Shown here: one piece after another, positions 55,811 through 64,000 of the stretch | Numbering within the stretch: position 1 is the first letter of the stretch | How the letters are laid out: the number at the start of each line of letters is the position of its first letter | Source of the DNA: Colimorpha sp045639845 | GTDB lineage: Bacteria > Bacteroidota > Bacteroidia > Bacteroidales > P3 | Reading direction: 5' to 3' | NCBI GenBank assembly: GCA_045639845.1 | Contig: JAZUDW010000107.1 | Coordinates: forward strand, 1 to 64,000 | Length of the DNA stretch: 64,000 bases | Notes under the pieces: generated by a model | Databases searched by the model: none | Seen by the model: only the letters and a program-made list of their open reading frames with translations | Told to the model about the DNA's origin: nothing | Program-made: the position numbers and the translations under genes

Positions 55811-55818
55811 CAAAAATA
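55811..55818 (-). promoter_or_regulatory. Promoter -7 box for VYGGG gene pair
   Basis: TATTTTTG on the minus strand, about 105 nt upstream of the signal-peptide ATG; fits TAnnTTTG but no clear -33 box. Confidence 0.5.
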
Positions 55819-56139
55819 CAAAAAACAATTGATTCTCCATATTTTTTTTCAAAAGATTAATGCTGAATTCAAGTTGCAAAAGCGGCTTTGTTCACCACAC
55901 TTATCATTTATATTCGGAAGTAAAAACACAAAAAAATCTTGAATGGCAGGGGGGGGGAAACGGAATCTCGTAAGCGAATAGCACACCCACTCTAACTGTT
56001 GCACAAAGTCCATCTTTGTTTAGGTCCACAGACATTAGGGGGGGCTATTCGACAGTGAATCGTTTTCCTGCAACAACACGGTCGTTCTTTCGCCATACCT
56101 CTATAGTGAATGCGGCCTTTCTTCGTCCCCGGGACGACA

Positions 56140-56172
56140 GCACCCCGAAGGCACCCCGAAAGCACCCCGAAG
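56140..56172 (-). repeat. 11-bp tandem repeat x3, second array
   Basis: GCACCCCGAAG, GCACCCCGAAA, GCACCCCGAAG; on the minus strand CTTCGGGGTGC, with the GTCGTCCC flank on the same side as in the array at 30901-30933. Confidence 0.75.
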
Positions 56173-56210
56173 GCAGACCCTTTTCAATGACGAAATGATG
56201 GGGGGGAGGC

Positions 56211-56286
56211 GGAATCTTTCTAGATTCGTGTTCAAATGGCTAGAGTGTCTGGCGGAATCAAGCAATCACCCACATACGGATAATCA
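56211..56286 (-). repeat. Dispersed intergenic repeat, copy E
   Basis: Complement reads GATTATCCGTATGTGGGTGA then TTGCTTGATTCCGCCAGACACTCTAGCCATTTGAACACGAAT in the same order as copies A-D (divided here by small differences). Confidence 0.8.
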
Positions 56287-56711
56287 TAAGAATCCTTGTT
56301 AACCATACGGCTCTTTCTGTTCGTCCAAAGGTGAATATTGTTGTTTAGATTTCCCAGTGATCCCTAGACCGATGGCCAATCTGGCAGGAAACAGATAGTT
56401 TTGGCACAATAATTCCAGAAAAGGAGAACGGAATATGTTAAATCGTCACAGAAGGACATTATTTGACAGTACAATATAAGACATTTTGTCACACATATGA
56501 ATTCGGCACAGAATTGGATAATAGGGAAGTGTTGTTCGACAGTGCTGGTCGAAAAAGAAAAAAAACGAAACAGCCAACGTCGCTCAGCCAGCCATAACCG
56601 AAAAATGACCATCAACCAAGAAAAGGAAAACGACAAACCATAACCAGATAAATATTGAAGACTAAATATCCAAACCAAAACTACAAACCATTTTAAATAG
56701 GAGATAAAACT

Positions 56712-57149
56712 ATGTTAGTGAACAACAACCTTACTGTACCCTCGCTTTTCAACGAACTGCTCAACTGGAACAATTGGATGAGTCCTTCTTGGACCCCCGA
56801 AACCGCAGCAGCACCCAAGATGAATGTGATAGAAAGCAGCACCGCCTACCAGCTGGAACTGATGGTGCCCGGGCTGAAGAAGGAAGACCTCAACTTATGG
56901 GTCAATGCCGACGGCATGCTGGTGATAGAGATGGCGCATCAGGAACAGTACGAGCAGAAGACCGAAGGATGCAAATATCTGCGTCGCGAGTTCGGGTCCA
57001 TCCAATTCAAGAAGACCATAGCGCTACCCAACCACGTGAAACGCGAACAGATTAGCGCCAAAGTGGAAGACGGCATCTTGAGAGTGACACTACCCAAGGT
57101 CACCGAAGAGGAGAAACGCCAACTTCAACAAACCATCATGATCGAATAA
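56712..57149 (+). CDS. Hsp20/alpha-crystallin small heat-shock protein
   Basis: 145 residues, usual size. Flexible N-terminus with SLFNELLNWNNWM, alpha-crystallin domain ~38-130 with YQLELMVPGLKKEDLNLWV, CKYLRREFGSIQFKKTI and the family signature G-I-L-R-V-T-L-P near the end. ATP-independent holdase in the cytoplasm. Unusually for this phylum a purine-rich AGGAG lies 8-12 nt before the ATG. A terminator follows, so it is monocistronic. Confidence 0.95.
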   Translation: MLVNNNLTVPSLFNELLNWNNWMSPSWTPETAAAPKMNVIESSTAYQLELMVPGLKKEDLNLWVNADGMLVIEMAHQEQYEQKTEGCKYLRREFGSIQFKKTIALPNHVKREQISAKVEDGILRVTLPKVTEEEKRQLQQTIMIE

Positions 57150-57193
57150 CCCATTTTTTTCATAAGTGTATAAGTTTAATTGGTTAATCATGG

Positions 57194-57232
57194 AAGCTCT
57201 CACCTGTGATAGGCGAGAGCTTTGTTTTTTTT
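57194..57232 (+). terminator. Terminator of hsp20
   Basis: AAGCTCTC (57194-57201), 13-nt loop, GAGAGCTT (57215-57222), then TG and eight or nine T. Classic intrinsic terminator. Confidence 0.85.
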
Positions 57233-57550
57233 CGCCCTTGATTACTCAACACCTTTGTCGTGCCCACCAAAATCCATACAGTCAATTACTATTCACCCAC
57301 TTGCCACACCCGATACAACATTTGTAAAAAGCGCAAGCATCGATGACCGAATTTCTTGTTTTGAACACATCAAAAAGGCGCCAGAGATTGCTTTGAGGGA
57401 ACCGACAGCCAGGTTTTGAGATTAAAAAAAATGTCTTCAATCCCTCGATGGGTCAATGCAACTGGCTGACTGAACGTTTGATTCGATTTCACCGAATGCG
57501 GCATTCGGAAATTTCAAATACCAAAAAGAGGCCAAAATGGAAAGGGTTGG

Positions 57551-57558
57551 TATTTTTG
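57551..57558 (+). promoter_or_regulatory. Possible promoter box for small membrane protein
   Basis: TATTTTTG followed by C; fits TAnnTTTG and lies 54 nt before the ATG at 57613. Confidence 0.45.
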
Positions 57559-57612
57559 CAGCCGAAAACGGAATCAAAAAAAACAATTCAAACAAAAAAA
57601 ACAACATCAACA

Positions 57613-57813
57613 ATGAAAATGATTGCCCTCACTCTCTTGGCTGCATCGCAACCCGTCATGGTATGGTCTATGATCGTTCTCTTTCTGGTAGCCGCTTTCG
57701 TGTTTCGCGTAGTTGACGATCTGGCCACTGTGAAAAAAATCGACAAAGCGTTGAAGACAAAGGCTACGATGAAAACCATGGAACCAAAAAATGATAATCA
57801 GCAGATAGCCTAA
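57613..57813 (+). CDS. Small single-helix membrane protein
   Basis: 66 residues if started at ATG 57613, which lies shortly after a TATTTTTG box; the longer ORF from 57448 would include the box itself. Residues ~15-33 (PVMVWSMIVLFLVAAFVF) form one hydrophobic helix, followed by a Lys-rich tail (VKKIDKALKTKATMKT). Its size and layout are those of small regulatory membrane proteins but no family is recognised. Confidence 0.6.
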   Translation: MKMIALTLLAASQPVMVWSMIVLFLVAAFVFRVVDDLATVKKIDKALKTKATMKTMEPKNDNQQIA

Positions 57814-58016
57814 ACAGCGGGAATCAGCACGCTGATTTTAGCAAATCACTCATGTTTTTTTTGGGGAGAGGGTCCAGCCATTTTCCTCTCCCTTTCTCGC
57901 CGAGGGGTGGGAATGTACTTCCTAAGGGTCATTTACGGCTCGTCCCAAACAACTAAGCTACAATCATACAATAGTGTACAGCCCACCCTACTGGCAACAA
58001 CACAAGACAAACATAT

Positions 58017-59666
58017 ATGGAATGGTTCACAAACTTATACACCAACCCCACCGTTGGCTCGGCCATACTCTTTCTCTCGATTACCATAGCCATGGGATTA
58101 TGGTTGGGTAGGATCAAGATCGGAGGCATCTCGCTGGGCATCACCTGGATTCTATTTGTAGGCATCCTGCTCGGGCACTGGGGAGTAAAGATAGAAAGCA
58201 ACACGTTGCACTTTGCAAAAGAGTTCGGATTGATACTCTTTGTTTATGCTATAGGGCTTCAAGTGGGACCCGGATTCTTTGAATCACTAAAACGAGGCGG
58301 ATTGCGGCTCAACATACTGGCACTGGCGATAGTGCTGCTTGGCGTAGCCGTGACCTTCGGCCTTTCTTTGCTTACCGGCACAGACCTATCGACTATGACC
58401 GGAATCTATACCGGTGCCATCACCAATACACCCGGGCTGGGTGCTGCCCAGCAGACCTATACCGACATCCACGGCACTTCCAACGACCAGCTGGCCATGG
58501 GATATGCCGCCGCCTATCCTTTGGGTGTGGTTGGCATCATATTCAGCACATTGCTGATACGATGGGTTTTCAAAATAAAACTCGACAAAGAAATGTCGGA
58601 CAAAGAGAACAACGACGACACTGCCGAGCAGATGGTGGTACGTGTATGCCGACCAGAGATAATAGGTCTCTCCGTAGAGAAAGCTTGTGCACTGATAGGC
58701 AGACCTATTGTGATTGCCCAAGTGAAGCATAGTTCTGGAGATATAGAGGTGGCCAATGCCGAAACCATACTGCGCGATAATGATATCGTGTTTGCCGAAG
58801 TATGCCACAACTGTAAGGATAGGATAGCTGCCATTCTGGGAGAAGAATGTACCGATGAGGTCTTTAGTTCGCACAACAACAGTCCCATAGTATCGCGACG
58901 TATTGCTGTGAGCAACGCCAAGATGAACGGCATGAAGCTAGGTCGGCTCCATATTCGGACCCTCTACAACGTAAACATTACCCGTATCTGCCGTTCGGGC
59001 ATTGAGCTAGTAGCTACCGAAGATCTGCAACTGCAGATGGGCGACAGAGTCTCTGTGGTGGGTGCCGAAGCCGACGTAGAACAAGCAGCCGAACTGATGG
59101 GCAACCAAATGAAACGACTGGACCAGCCCAACATCATCCCCATATTCATCGGCATCTTCCTCGGCATCATTCTGGGCAGCATACCCATCAAGTGCCCAGG
59201 CCTTCCTATGCCTGTGAAACTAGGATTGGCCGGCGGCCCTCTCGTGGTAGCAATACTGATAGGTCGGTTCGGCCCATTCTACAAAATGGTTACTTACACT
59301 ACCACGAGTGCCAACCTGATGCTTCGCGAAGTGGGTATCTGCTTATTTCTTGCTGCCGTGGGCCTCGGTGCCGGAGAACACTTTGTAGAAACCATAGTAA
59401 ACGGAGGTTACATGTGGGTAGCCTACGGACTGGCTATAACATTGATACCATTGATAGTGATAGGATTCATAGCTCGAGGACTGCTACACCTCGACTACTT
59501 CTCTATCATGGGACTCATAGCAGGCAGCACTACCGACCCTCCTGCTTTGGCCTACGCCAACAGCGTATGGGACAATAGCCTGGCCGCCGTAGCCTACGCC
59601 ACAGTATATCCACTCACGATGTTTCTACGCATACTCACCTCACAACTACTAATAATTCTTTCTTAA
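58017..59666 (+). CDS. AspT/YidE family transporter with TrkA-C domains
   Basis: 549 residues. Two membrane halves of about five helices each (residues ~10-190 and ~385-549), each with the duplicated AspT-type pattern (LILFVYAIGLQVGPGFF; CLFLAAVGLGAGEHFVE), separated by two soluble TrkA-C (RCK_C) domains (PEIIGLSVEKACALIGRPIV; MKLGRLHIRTLYNVNITRI). This matches the YidE/YbjL branch, relatives of aspartate:alanine antiporters; the transported ion or metabolite is unknown. Inner membrane. Followed by the LysR gene. Confidence 0.92.
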   Translation: MEWFTNLYTNPTVGSAILFLSITIAMGLWLGRIKIGGISLGITWILFVGILLGHWGVKIESNTLHFAKEFGLILFVYAIGLQVGPGFFESLKRGGLRLNILALAIVLLGVAVTFGLSLLTGTDLSTMTGIYTGAITNTPGLGAAQQTYTDIHGTSNDQLAMGYAAAYPLGVVGIIFSTLLIRWVFKIKLDKEMSDKENNDDTAEQMVVRVCRPEIIGLSVEKACALIGRPIVIAQVKHSSGDIEVANAETILRDNDIVFAEVCHNCKDRIAAILGEECTDEVFSSHNNSPIVSRRIAVSNAKMNGMKLGRLHIRTLYNVNITRICRSGIELVATEDLQLQMGDRVSVVGAEADVEQAAELMGNQMKRLDQPNIIPIFIGIFLGIILGSIPIKCPGLPMPVKLGLAGGPLVVAILIGRFGPFYKMVTYTTTSANLMLREVGICLFLAAVGLGAGEHFVETIVNGGYMWVAYGLAITLIPLIVIGFIARGLLHLDYFSIMGLIAGSTTDPPALAYANSVWDNSLAAVAYATVYPLTMFLRILTSQLLIILS

Positions 59667-59699
59667 ACTCATTTTTTCTGCCAAAACAAAAATTATGAC

Positions 59700-59707
59700 T
59701 ATCTTTG
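59700..59707 (+). promoter_or_regulatory. Promoter -7 box for LysR gene
   Basis: TATCTTTG followed by CAC. It overlaps the first in-frame ATG (59695), so translation must start downstream, at 59719 or 59728. Confidence 0.6.
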
Positions 59708-59727
59708 CACTTCAAAACATGAAGAAT

Positions 59728-60627
59728 ATGGAGCTACGACAACTTAGAGCTTTTGCCTTGGCAGCACAAACCATGAACTTCAGCGAGGCTGCAGAGAAGA
59801 TGTGTATCACACAAAGCACCTTCTCACAGACTATCAAATCGTTGGAAGTAGAACTGAAAGTGGAACTTTTTCACAGAAACAGCCATGAAGTGATGCTAAC
59901 AGAAGCAGGTCGTGAGATACTTCCTTTTGCTCAAAACACACTACAACAAGCTAAATATTGCGAAGACAGAGTGCTGGATTTGATGAGTTTGCGATGTGGC
60001 ACACTCAACCTAGGTATCACTCACTCTTTTAAGATGGTGGCATCGGAGACCATCATGCTATTTATCCGAACCTACCCGAATATCAAACTGATGGTCTTTT
60101 ACAAGACTATGCACGAATTGCTGGAGATGTTGTCGAATGGCGAAGTTGACTGCGTGCTTTCCTACAAGCCTTGCACGCTACCCGACGACATTGAGTCGCA
60201 CACCCTCTTCGACGACCGACTATCGGCCATCGTAAGGAGCGAACACCCGCTCTCTGCATTGCCCCAAGTAACTCTCGAAGAACTACACAGACACTCTCTG
60301 GCGCTACCCGCCCGAGGCATGCAGGCTCGCAACATTCTGAACAATATATGCAAACAGCATAGCATAGAACTCTCTCCGCGATTAGAGATCAACGAGGTGA
60401 CTCCTCTTTTGCAACTGGTAGAAAGCAGCAACATGGTTACAGTACTGAGTCAATCTTCTATTGAGAACAACCACAACCTTAGATCGATACCCATCGTGGG
60501 AGCCGAAGGACTAATGACGGGATCTTACCACGTGCTGAGAGATTCCTACAAGAAACAATCGATGAAGACTTTCGTTGATATGCTCTGCCGGGCTTCTTTT
60601 ATCCACAACCGGATGAAGCTTCAATAG
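59728..60627 (+). CDS. LysR-type transcriptional regulator
   Basis: About 299 residues from MELRQLRAFALAAQTMNFSE (the promoter box makes the ATG at 59695 unlikely). N-terminal winged helix-turn-helix ~1-60 (AAEKMCITQSTFSQTIKSLE), then LysR substrate-binding domain ~90-295. The effector is not predictable; no conserved pair of Cys as in OxyR stands out. LysR proteins often regulate a neighbour; here the transporter upstream is on the same strand rather than divergent. Confidence 0.92.
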   Translation: MELRQLRAFALAAQTMNFSEAAEKMCITQSTFSQTIKSLEVELKVELFHRNSHEVMLTEAGREILPFAQNTLQQAKYCEDRVLDLMSLRCGTLNLGITHSFKMVASETIMLFIRTYPNIKLMVFYKTMHELLEMLSNGEVDCVLSYKPCTLPDDIESHTLFDDRLSAIVRSEHPLSALPQVTLEELHRHSLALPARGMQARNILNNICKQHSIELSPRLEINEVTPLLQLVESSNMVTVLSQSSIENNHNLRSIPIVGAEGLMTGSYHVLRDSYKKQSMKTFVDMLCRASFIHNRMKLQ

Positions 60628-60772
60628 CTCAATTGTTGGATTATTGTTGAATTGTTGATTGAGCACTATACAGTTTTATCAAATCAACAATTCAACAAAC
60701 AAATAGCATTTTCTTGTATCTTTACCGACCAGGGGAGGCGAAGACACCTGCATTCGGGAATGCAAAATAATT

Positions 60773-60803
60773 TTTGCCATTCTTCTCTCTTTTTGTATCT
60801 TTG
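60773..60803 (+). promoter_or_regulatory. Complete Bacteroidota promoter
   Basis: TTTG (60773-60776), exactly 19 nt, TATCTTTG (60796-60803), C. It lies 45 nt before the ATG of the cleaved-adhesin gene and is the best-formed promoter in the window. Confidence 0.75.
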
Positions 60804-60847
60804 CATTTTTAAAACTAAGGAACAATAATTATTAAAAGATTCGGAGA

Positions 60848-62719
60848 ATGAAAAGAATAGCACTGATTGTCATTGCGTTTTGTGTAGCCATTGCAGCACA
60901 GAGTCAGACTCTTTTATACGAGGATTTCTCAAATGGATTCCCCGAAGGGTGGTCTATGTTTAACGACGACAACCTCCCCTACAATGCCGCCTACGATGAA
61001 GCATGGGTACTGAACACCCAGTATGGCAACGAGGCCCCCTGTGCTGCCAGCACCTCATGGTTCTCTACACCCGCCCAGGCCGACCGATGGCTTATTACTC
61101 CGTCGATATCCATTCCCGGATCGGGCTACTACCTCTGGTTCGACGCAAGAGCTTTGGAGAACGCATACCCCGACGGCTTCGACATCAGGGTATCCACCCA
61201 AGGACCCACCGACCGACTACTCTTTCACGAGGAGGTGCTGCTACATGTGGATCGCTGTTCCTCCAACTGGACCGAATACATGGTAGATCTCTCGCAGTAT
61301 GCGGGCCAAAACGTATGGTTGGCTTTTGTGCAGAACTCCTTAGACATGAACCTGCTGATGATAGACAACGTGACGGTAGGCGTGCCTCCGCAGCATGCCA
61401 TTGCTCTCCGCCAACTCTATCTGCCCATCAGCGCCACTATCGATACCCATGTACCCATACGCGGTATGGTGGTAAACAGAGGTATGGCTCCGCTCACAAG
61501 CTTCGACGTGAGCTATAGTGTAAACGGATCGGAACGCAACACTACCCATTTCTCCAGCTTGAACCTAGAGCATGGTACCGCCTTCACTTTCACCTGCGAC
61601 CTCGACTTTATCACACCTCTCTTGGGCACCTACAATATCAGCGTCACCGTGAGCAACCCCAACGGCATGACCGACGACCCGATAGACAACACCTTGGATG
61701 CCGACATCATCATATTTGACAGCAACTTGATCATGCCTCGTCTCAACGTAGCAGAGATGATGATGCTCACAAGCAACGCCTTGTCGCCCCAAGCATGGCA
61801 AGAGGTAGAGATGGCCAGCGAGATGGTCGATCCATCGGTGGTAATGCTGGCCCACCATGCCGGCAATGGCACTGACGCTCTCACGTGCGAAGGAAGTATC
61901 GCCAACGAACGTTTCTACAACGGGCAGACTCCCTTTGTGCCTGCCATCATGTACAACCGCACACGTCTGTCGAGCCACTATCGTGGCCCTTTGATGGGCG
62001 TGAGCGCTATGGTACGCGAGGTCGGCGACATGATTGAGAGAGCCAACGCGTTGCCCAGCTATGTGCGTATGGCTTGGAGCAATGTGACCTTCGACGAAGA
62101 CAGCCGTGAGGTTCACGCCACCGTATCGGGACGTTTCGCCTACCGCGATGGCACTGAGACTCCGCGCATCACTATCTATATGGTGGAAGACAGCGTTTAT
62201 ATGGGACAACGGACGGAACGCGGATGGCAGTTCGGCTACCGTCACATGAACGTGGTACGCGACGAGGTGGCCACCATCGACTGCAACGACATCAGCTACG
62301 ATGGTAACTACAGCTACAACATCAGCTACACGTTGCCCGACAATATGCGTGCTTGGCGTTGCCGTATGGTAGCACTCATAGCCAACCACGACAACACCAA
62401 CATCAACAACAACCGAGTGATGAATGCAGCCGTCACGGCCCCCTTTGAAGCCCCCTTCGTTGACATTGCCCCCATAGCACAGGGTGCCGCCATAGAGATC
62501 TGCCCCAATCCTGCCATCAGTACCACCACCATCAAATCCGAGAGCGCCATACGTCGCATAGAAGTCTTCAACATGATGGGCATGCAAGTATATAGTACCA
62601 GCCACATCAACGACAATAGTGTCTCTATCTCGGTAAGCCATCTGCCCGAAGGCATCTATCTGGTACGCGTAGAGACCGACCGAGGTGGTTCGATGAGCAA
62701 GCTATCGGTGGTTAGATAA
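60848..62719 (+). CDS. T9SS-sorted protein with cleaved-adhesin (choice-of-anchor J) domain
   Basis: 623 residues. Signal peptide ending IAAQSQ. Residues ~20-175: cleaved-adhesin/choice-of-anchor J domain (LLYEDFSNGFPEGWSMFN, ADRWLITPSISIPG, YLWFDARALE, WLAFVQN), as in gingipain adhesin regions. Residues ~180-290: CARDB-like domain. Residues ~300-540: unassigned. Residues ~550-623: T9SS type A C-terminal sorting domain (EICPNPAISTTTIKSESA, RRIEVFNMMGMQVYST, LPEGIYLVRVETDRGG, ending KLSVVR). A direct candidate substrate of the T9SS encoded here, so it should be cut at the sorting domain and anchored or released outside. Confidence 0.92.
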   Translation: MKRIALIVIAFCVAIAAQSQTLLYEDFSNGFPEGWSMFNDDNLPYNAAYDEAWVLNTQYGNEAPCAASTSWFSTPAQADRWLITPSISIPGSGYYLWFDARALENAYPDGFDIRVSTQGPTDRLLFHEEVLLHVDRCSSNWTEYMVDLSQYAGQNVWLAFVQNSLDMNLLMIDNVTVGVPPQHAIALRQLYLPISATIDTHVPIRGMVVNRGMAPLTSFDVSYSVNGSERNTTHFSSLNLEHGTAFTFTCDLDFITPLLGTYNISVTVSNPNGMTDDPIDNTLDADIIIFDSNLIMPRLNVAEMMMLTSNALSPQAWQEVEMASEMVDPSVVMLAHHAGNGTDALTCEGSIANERFYNGQTPFVPAIMYNRTRLSSHYRGPLMGVSAMVREVGDMIERANALPSYVRMAWSNVTFDEDSREVHATVSGRFAYRDGTETPRITIYMVEDSVYMGQRTERGWQFGYRHMNVVRDEVATIDCNDISYDGNYSYNISYTLPDNMRAWRCRMVALIANHDNTNINNNRVMNAAVTAPFEAPFVDIAPIAQGAAIEICPNPAISTTTIKSESAIRRIEVFNMMGMQVYSTSHINDNSVSISVSHLPEGIYLVRVETDRGGSMSKLSVVR

Positions 62720-62858
62720 GTGAAGATTCCCTAAAGGTTGCCCGAACACGAAAGTAAAGGAGATCAACAATAATCCTTTATCGACTGCTCTCCGACCATC
62801 CTCAACAATAAAACAAGAAGATGAACGTTATTCAAAAAATAATATAATCACAAGAACA

Positions 62859-63455
62859 ATGAAGAGACTCGTGCTAATACTGGCCTTGTTGGCCACTGTC
62901 GTGATGGGAAACGCCCAGCAGGTAAGCTCACGTGCCAAAGCCATGCGTATGATGAGCTATGCCCGACCTGAATACATGGTGAAAGATGTGAAAGTCTATA
63001 CCGACACCATGACCATCTACACCCTCTCTCAACAGGTGATCTACCCTATCGGTCGATGGGAGTCGGTAGAACAATACATTACCGCCTCGCAGCTGCAATG
63101 GTACCGTGAAGTAGGCTACAAACGCTATTTCGACTCTATGGAAGTATCTGTCAACACCATTCGTCGCCTCGACGACAGTTATATCAACATGTACCGCTCT
63201 ATCTTCACCGGCCGCATTGAGATGCTCGACGGCAAAATCACCGACCCCGAGGTGGTATTGGCCAACGGCCTTCATGCTGGTATAAGCAAAGAAGCTGTAT
63301 TTGCTGTATTCTTCAAGAAGTTCCCCAAATCGTATATTGAAGATATCTCGGTACTCAAAGTGATAAGCGGAGCTGGCGAAGTAGGTCAAGTTTACACCTT
63401 CAAAGGCACCAAGTTACGTCACATCGGCATCATCTCGAAGTATAAATATTATTGA
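62859..63455 (+). CDS. Small exported protein, unknown function
   Basis: 198 residues. Signal peptide ending VMGNAQ. Mature part Tyr/Met-rich without a family I recognise (YARPEYMVKDVKVYTDTMTI, YISASQ-like region, FFKKFPKSYIEDISVLKVIS). The 139-nt gap to the upstream gene and the lack of its own clear promoter leave cotranscription open. No sorting domain, so it is probably periplasmic. Confidence 0.8.
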   Translation: MKRLVLILALLATVVMGNAQQVSSRAKAMRMMSYARPEYMVKDVKVYTDTMTIYTLSQQVIYPIGRWESVEQYITASQLQWYREVGYKRYFDSMEVSVNTIRRLDDSYINMYRSIFTGRIEMLDGKITDPEVVLANGLHAGISKEAVFAVFFKKFPKSYIEDISVLKVISGAGEVGQVYTFKGTKLRHIGIISKYKYY

Positions 63456-63497
63456 TATTGTTGAGTCGTTGAACTGTTTATTTGTTGACATGAAACT

Positions 63498-63524
63498 ATT
63501 GTTGAATCGTTGATTTGTTGATTT
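63498..63524 (+). repeat. 27-bp dispersed repeat, copy 2
   Basis: Identical to 35450-35476 (ATTGTTGAATCGTTGATTTG...). Several looser inverted and direct versions surround it (63456-63560). Confidence 0.8.
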
Positions 63525-63671
63525 AACAATTTGATATTATTGTTGATTCAACGATTCAGCAAACATCGATTCACGCTCACACTTGCATCAAATCAACTGC
63601 AGGAATGCGACTGCTGTGAGGCCAACAAAATAGATAAACAAACCAACATAACAAAGTCACCCACTCTTCCT

Positions 63672-64000
63672 ATGTCGAAGAACATCGGACTATACTTCGG
63701 CTCTTTCAACCCCATCCACATAGGCCACCTTATTATCGCCAACGCTATGTTGGAGCATAGCGACTTGGATGAGGTGTGGTTCGTGGTATCACCACAAAAC
63801 CCACTCAAAGAACGCCAATCTTTATTGCCCGACTATCATCGCATGGCTATGGTTCGCAGAGCCATTGAGGACAACTACTGCCTGAAAGCCTGCGACGTGG
63901 AGATGCACCTACCCACACCTTCCTACACAGTAGTCACGTTGGCCGCCCTCAAAGAGAAATATCCAACGCATCAATTCTGCCTCATTATGGGCAGCGACAA
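63672..64000 (+). CDS. nadD: Nicotinate-nucleotide adenylyltransferase, 5' part
   Basis: ATG at 63672, open to the window end (about 109 codons), so the C-terminus is missing. Transfers AMP to nicotinate mononucleotide in NAD synthesis, in the cytoplasm. GLYFGSFNPIHIGHL carries the nucleotidyltransferase motif GxFxPxHxGH (His16, His19), and NPLKERQSLLPDYHRMAMVR matches the NadD core, with the Lys-x2-x4-Asp segment. PTPSYTVVTLAALK is a second NadD landmark. Confidence 0.93.
   Translation, partial: MSKNIGLYFGSFNPIHIGHLIIANAMLEHSDLDEVWFVVSPQNPLKERQSLLPDYHRMAMVRRAIEDNYCLKACDVEMHLPTPSYTVVTLAALKEKYPTHQFCLIMGSD

Larger units (their letters stand above)
55730..56711. other. Gene-free stretch with G-runs and repeats
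   Basis: About 980 nt. Holds the promoter of the VYGGG pair (55811-55818), three G-runs of 9, 7 and 7 (55949-55957, 56038-56044, 56200-56206), the tandem 11-bp array (56140-56172) and repeat copy E (56211-56286). The 104-codon minus-strand ORF at 56364-56678 has no signs of being real. Confidence 0.6.
57150..57612. other. Gap between hsp20 and small membrane-protein gene
   Basis: Holds the hsp20 terminator and, near its right end, a TATTTTTG box (57551-57558). The remaining ~300 nt show no gene. Confidence 0.55.

Noticed and set aside
56364..56678. 104-codon minus-strand ORF upstream of hsp20
   Set aside because: Hydrophobic mainly because of TTT/TTC-rich sequence; no promoter or conserved pattern.
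57864..57892. GGGAGAGG/CCTCTCCC hairpin as a terminator
   Set aside because: The T-run lies before the stem, not after it, on the coding strand; no minus-strand gene needs it.
59695..59727. ATG 59695 as the LysR start
   Set aside because: The TATCTTTG promoter box at 59700-59707 overlaps it; MELRQL at 59728 is the usual family start.

Overview
The window looks like a chromosomal segment of a Bacteroidales bacterium (phylum Bacteroidota) that has a type IX secretion system (T9SS). The reasons are the complete PorP/GldK/GldL/GldM/GldN block, SprA next to ruvA, T9SS-type C-terminal sorting domains, TAnnTTTG promoter boxes, few Shine-Dalgarno sequences, and Kdo/heptose lipopolysaccharide genes. 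I saw no rRNA, tRNA, CRISPR array, transposase or phage gene.

Layout. 1-3.5 kb: 3' part of a giant repeat protein (VYGGG family). 4.3-7.6 kb: M16 peptidase, voltage-gated-type K+ channel, YjbR-like protein. 7.9-15.5 kb (minus): T9SS core, porP-gldK then gldL-gldM-gldN-gldN2, with an intrinsic-terminator-like hairpin between the two gldN copies. 15.7-19.6 kb (minus): deacetylase-like protein, hldD, kdsC, rlpA. 20-22.7 kb (minus): divergent phosphoglycerate kinase, outer-membrane-like protein, conserved hypothetical protein. 23-30.1 kb (minus): 2384-residue VYGGG protein. 30.1-34.1 kb: two long gene-poor stretches full of palindromes and dispersed repeats, with rmuC between them. 34.1-36.9 kb: MATE exporter and an MGMT/LD-carboxypeptidase fusion flanked by inverted repeats. 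37.2-45.7 kb (minus): ruvA-sprA-NusG-like gene. 45.7-50.5 kb (minus): three exported proteins. 50.6-55.7 kb (minus): two adjacent VYGGG genes. 56.7-64 kb (plus): Hsp20, a small membrane protein, an AspT/YidE-type transporter, a LysR regulator, a T9SS-sorted cleaved-adhesin protein, a small exported protein and the 5' part of nadD.

How it fits together. GldL/GldM (motor), GldK/GldN (periplasmic ring), PorP and SprA (outer-membrane translocon) should export proteins with C-terminal sorting domains, such as the 60.8 kb protein and probably the propeller protein at 47.5 kb. The Kdo and heptose genes make lipopolysaccharide inner core; in Porphyromonas many T9SS cargo proteins are attached to a special lipopolysaccharide, so the proximity may be meaningful but is not proof of a link.

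The most unusual content is the VYGGG family: four ORFs at three loci, built from roughly 20-30 residue units in a fixed order. In the 1015-residue member, a 14-unit series occurs twice in register. All three complete C-termini share the same last block, which ends near a single Cys and lacks a recognisable T9SS sorting domain. At one locus the protein is split into two adjacent ORFs, each with its own signal peptide, that are colinear with the second half of the single 2384-residue protein. Several dispersed repeat families and MITE-like palindromes fill the intergenic regions.
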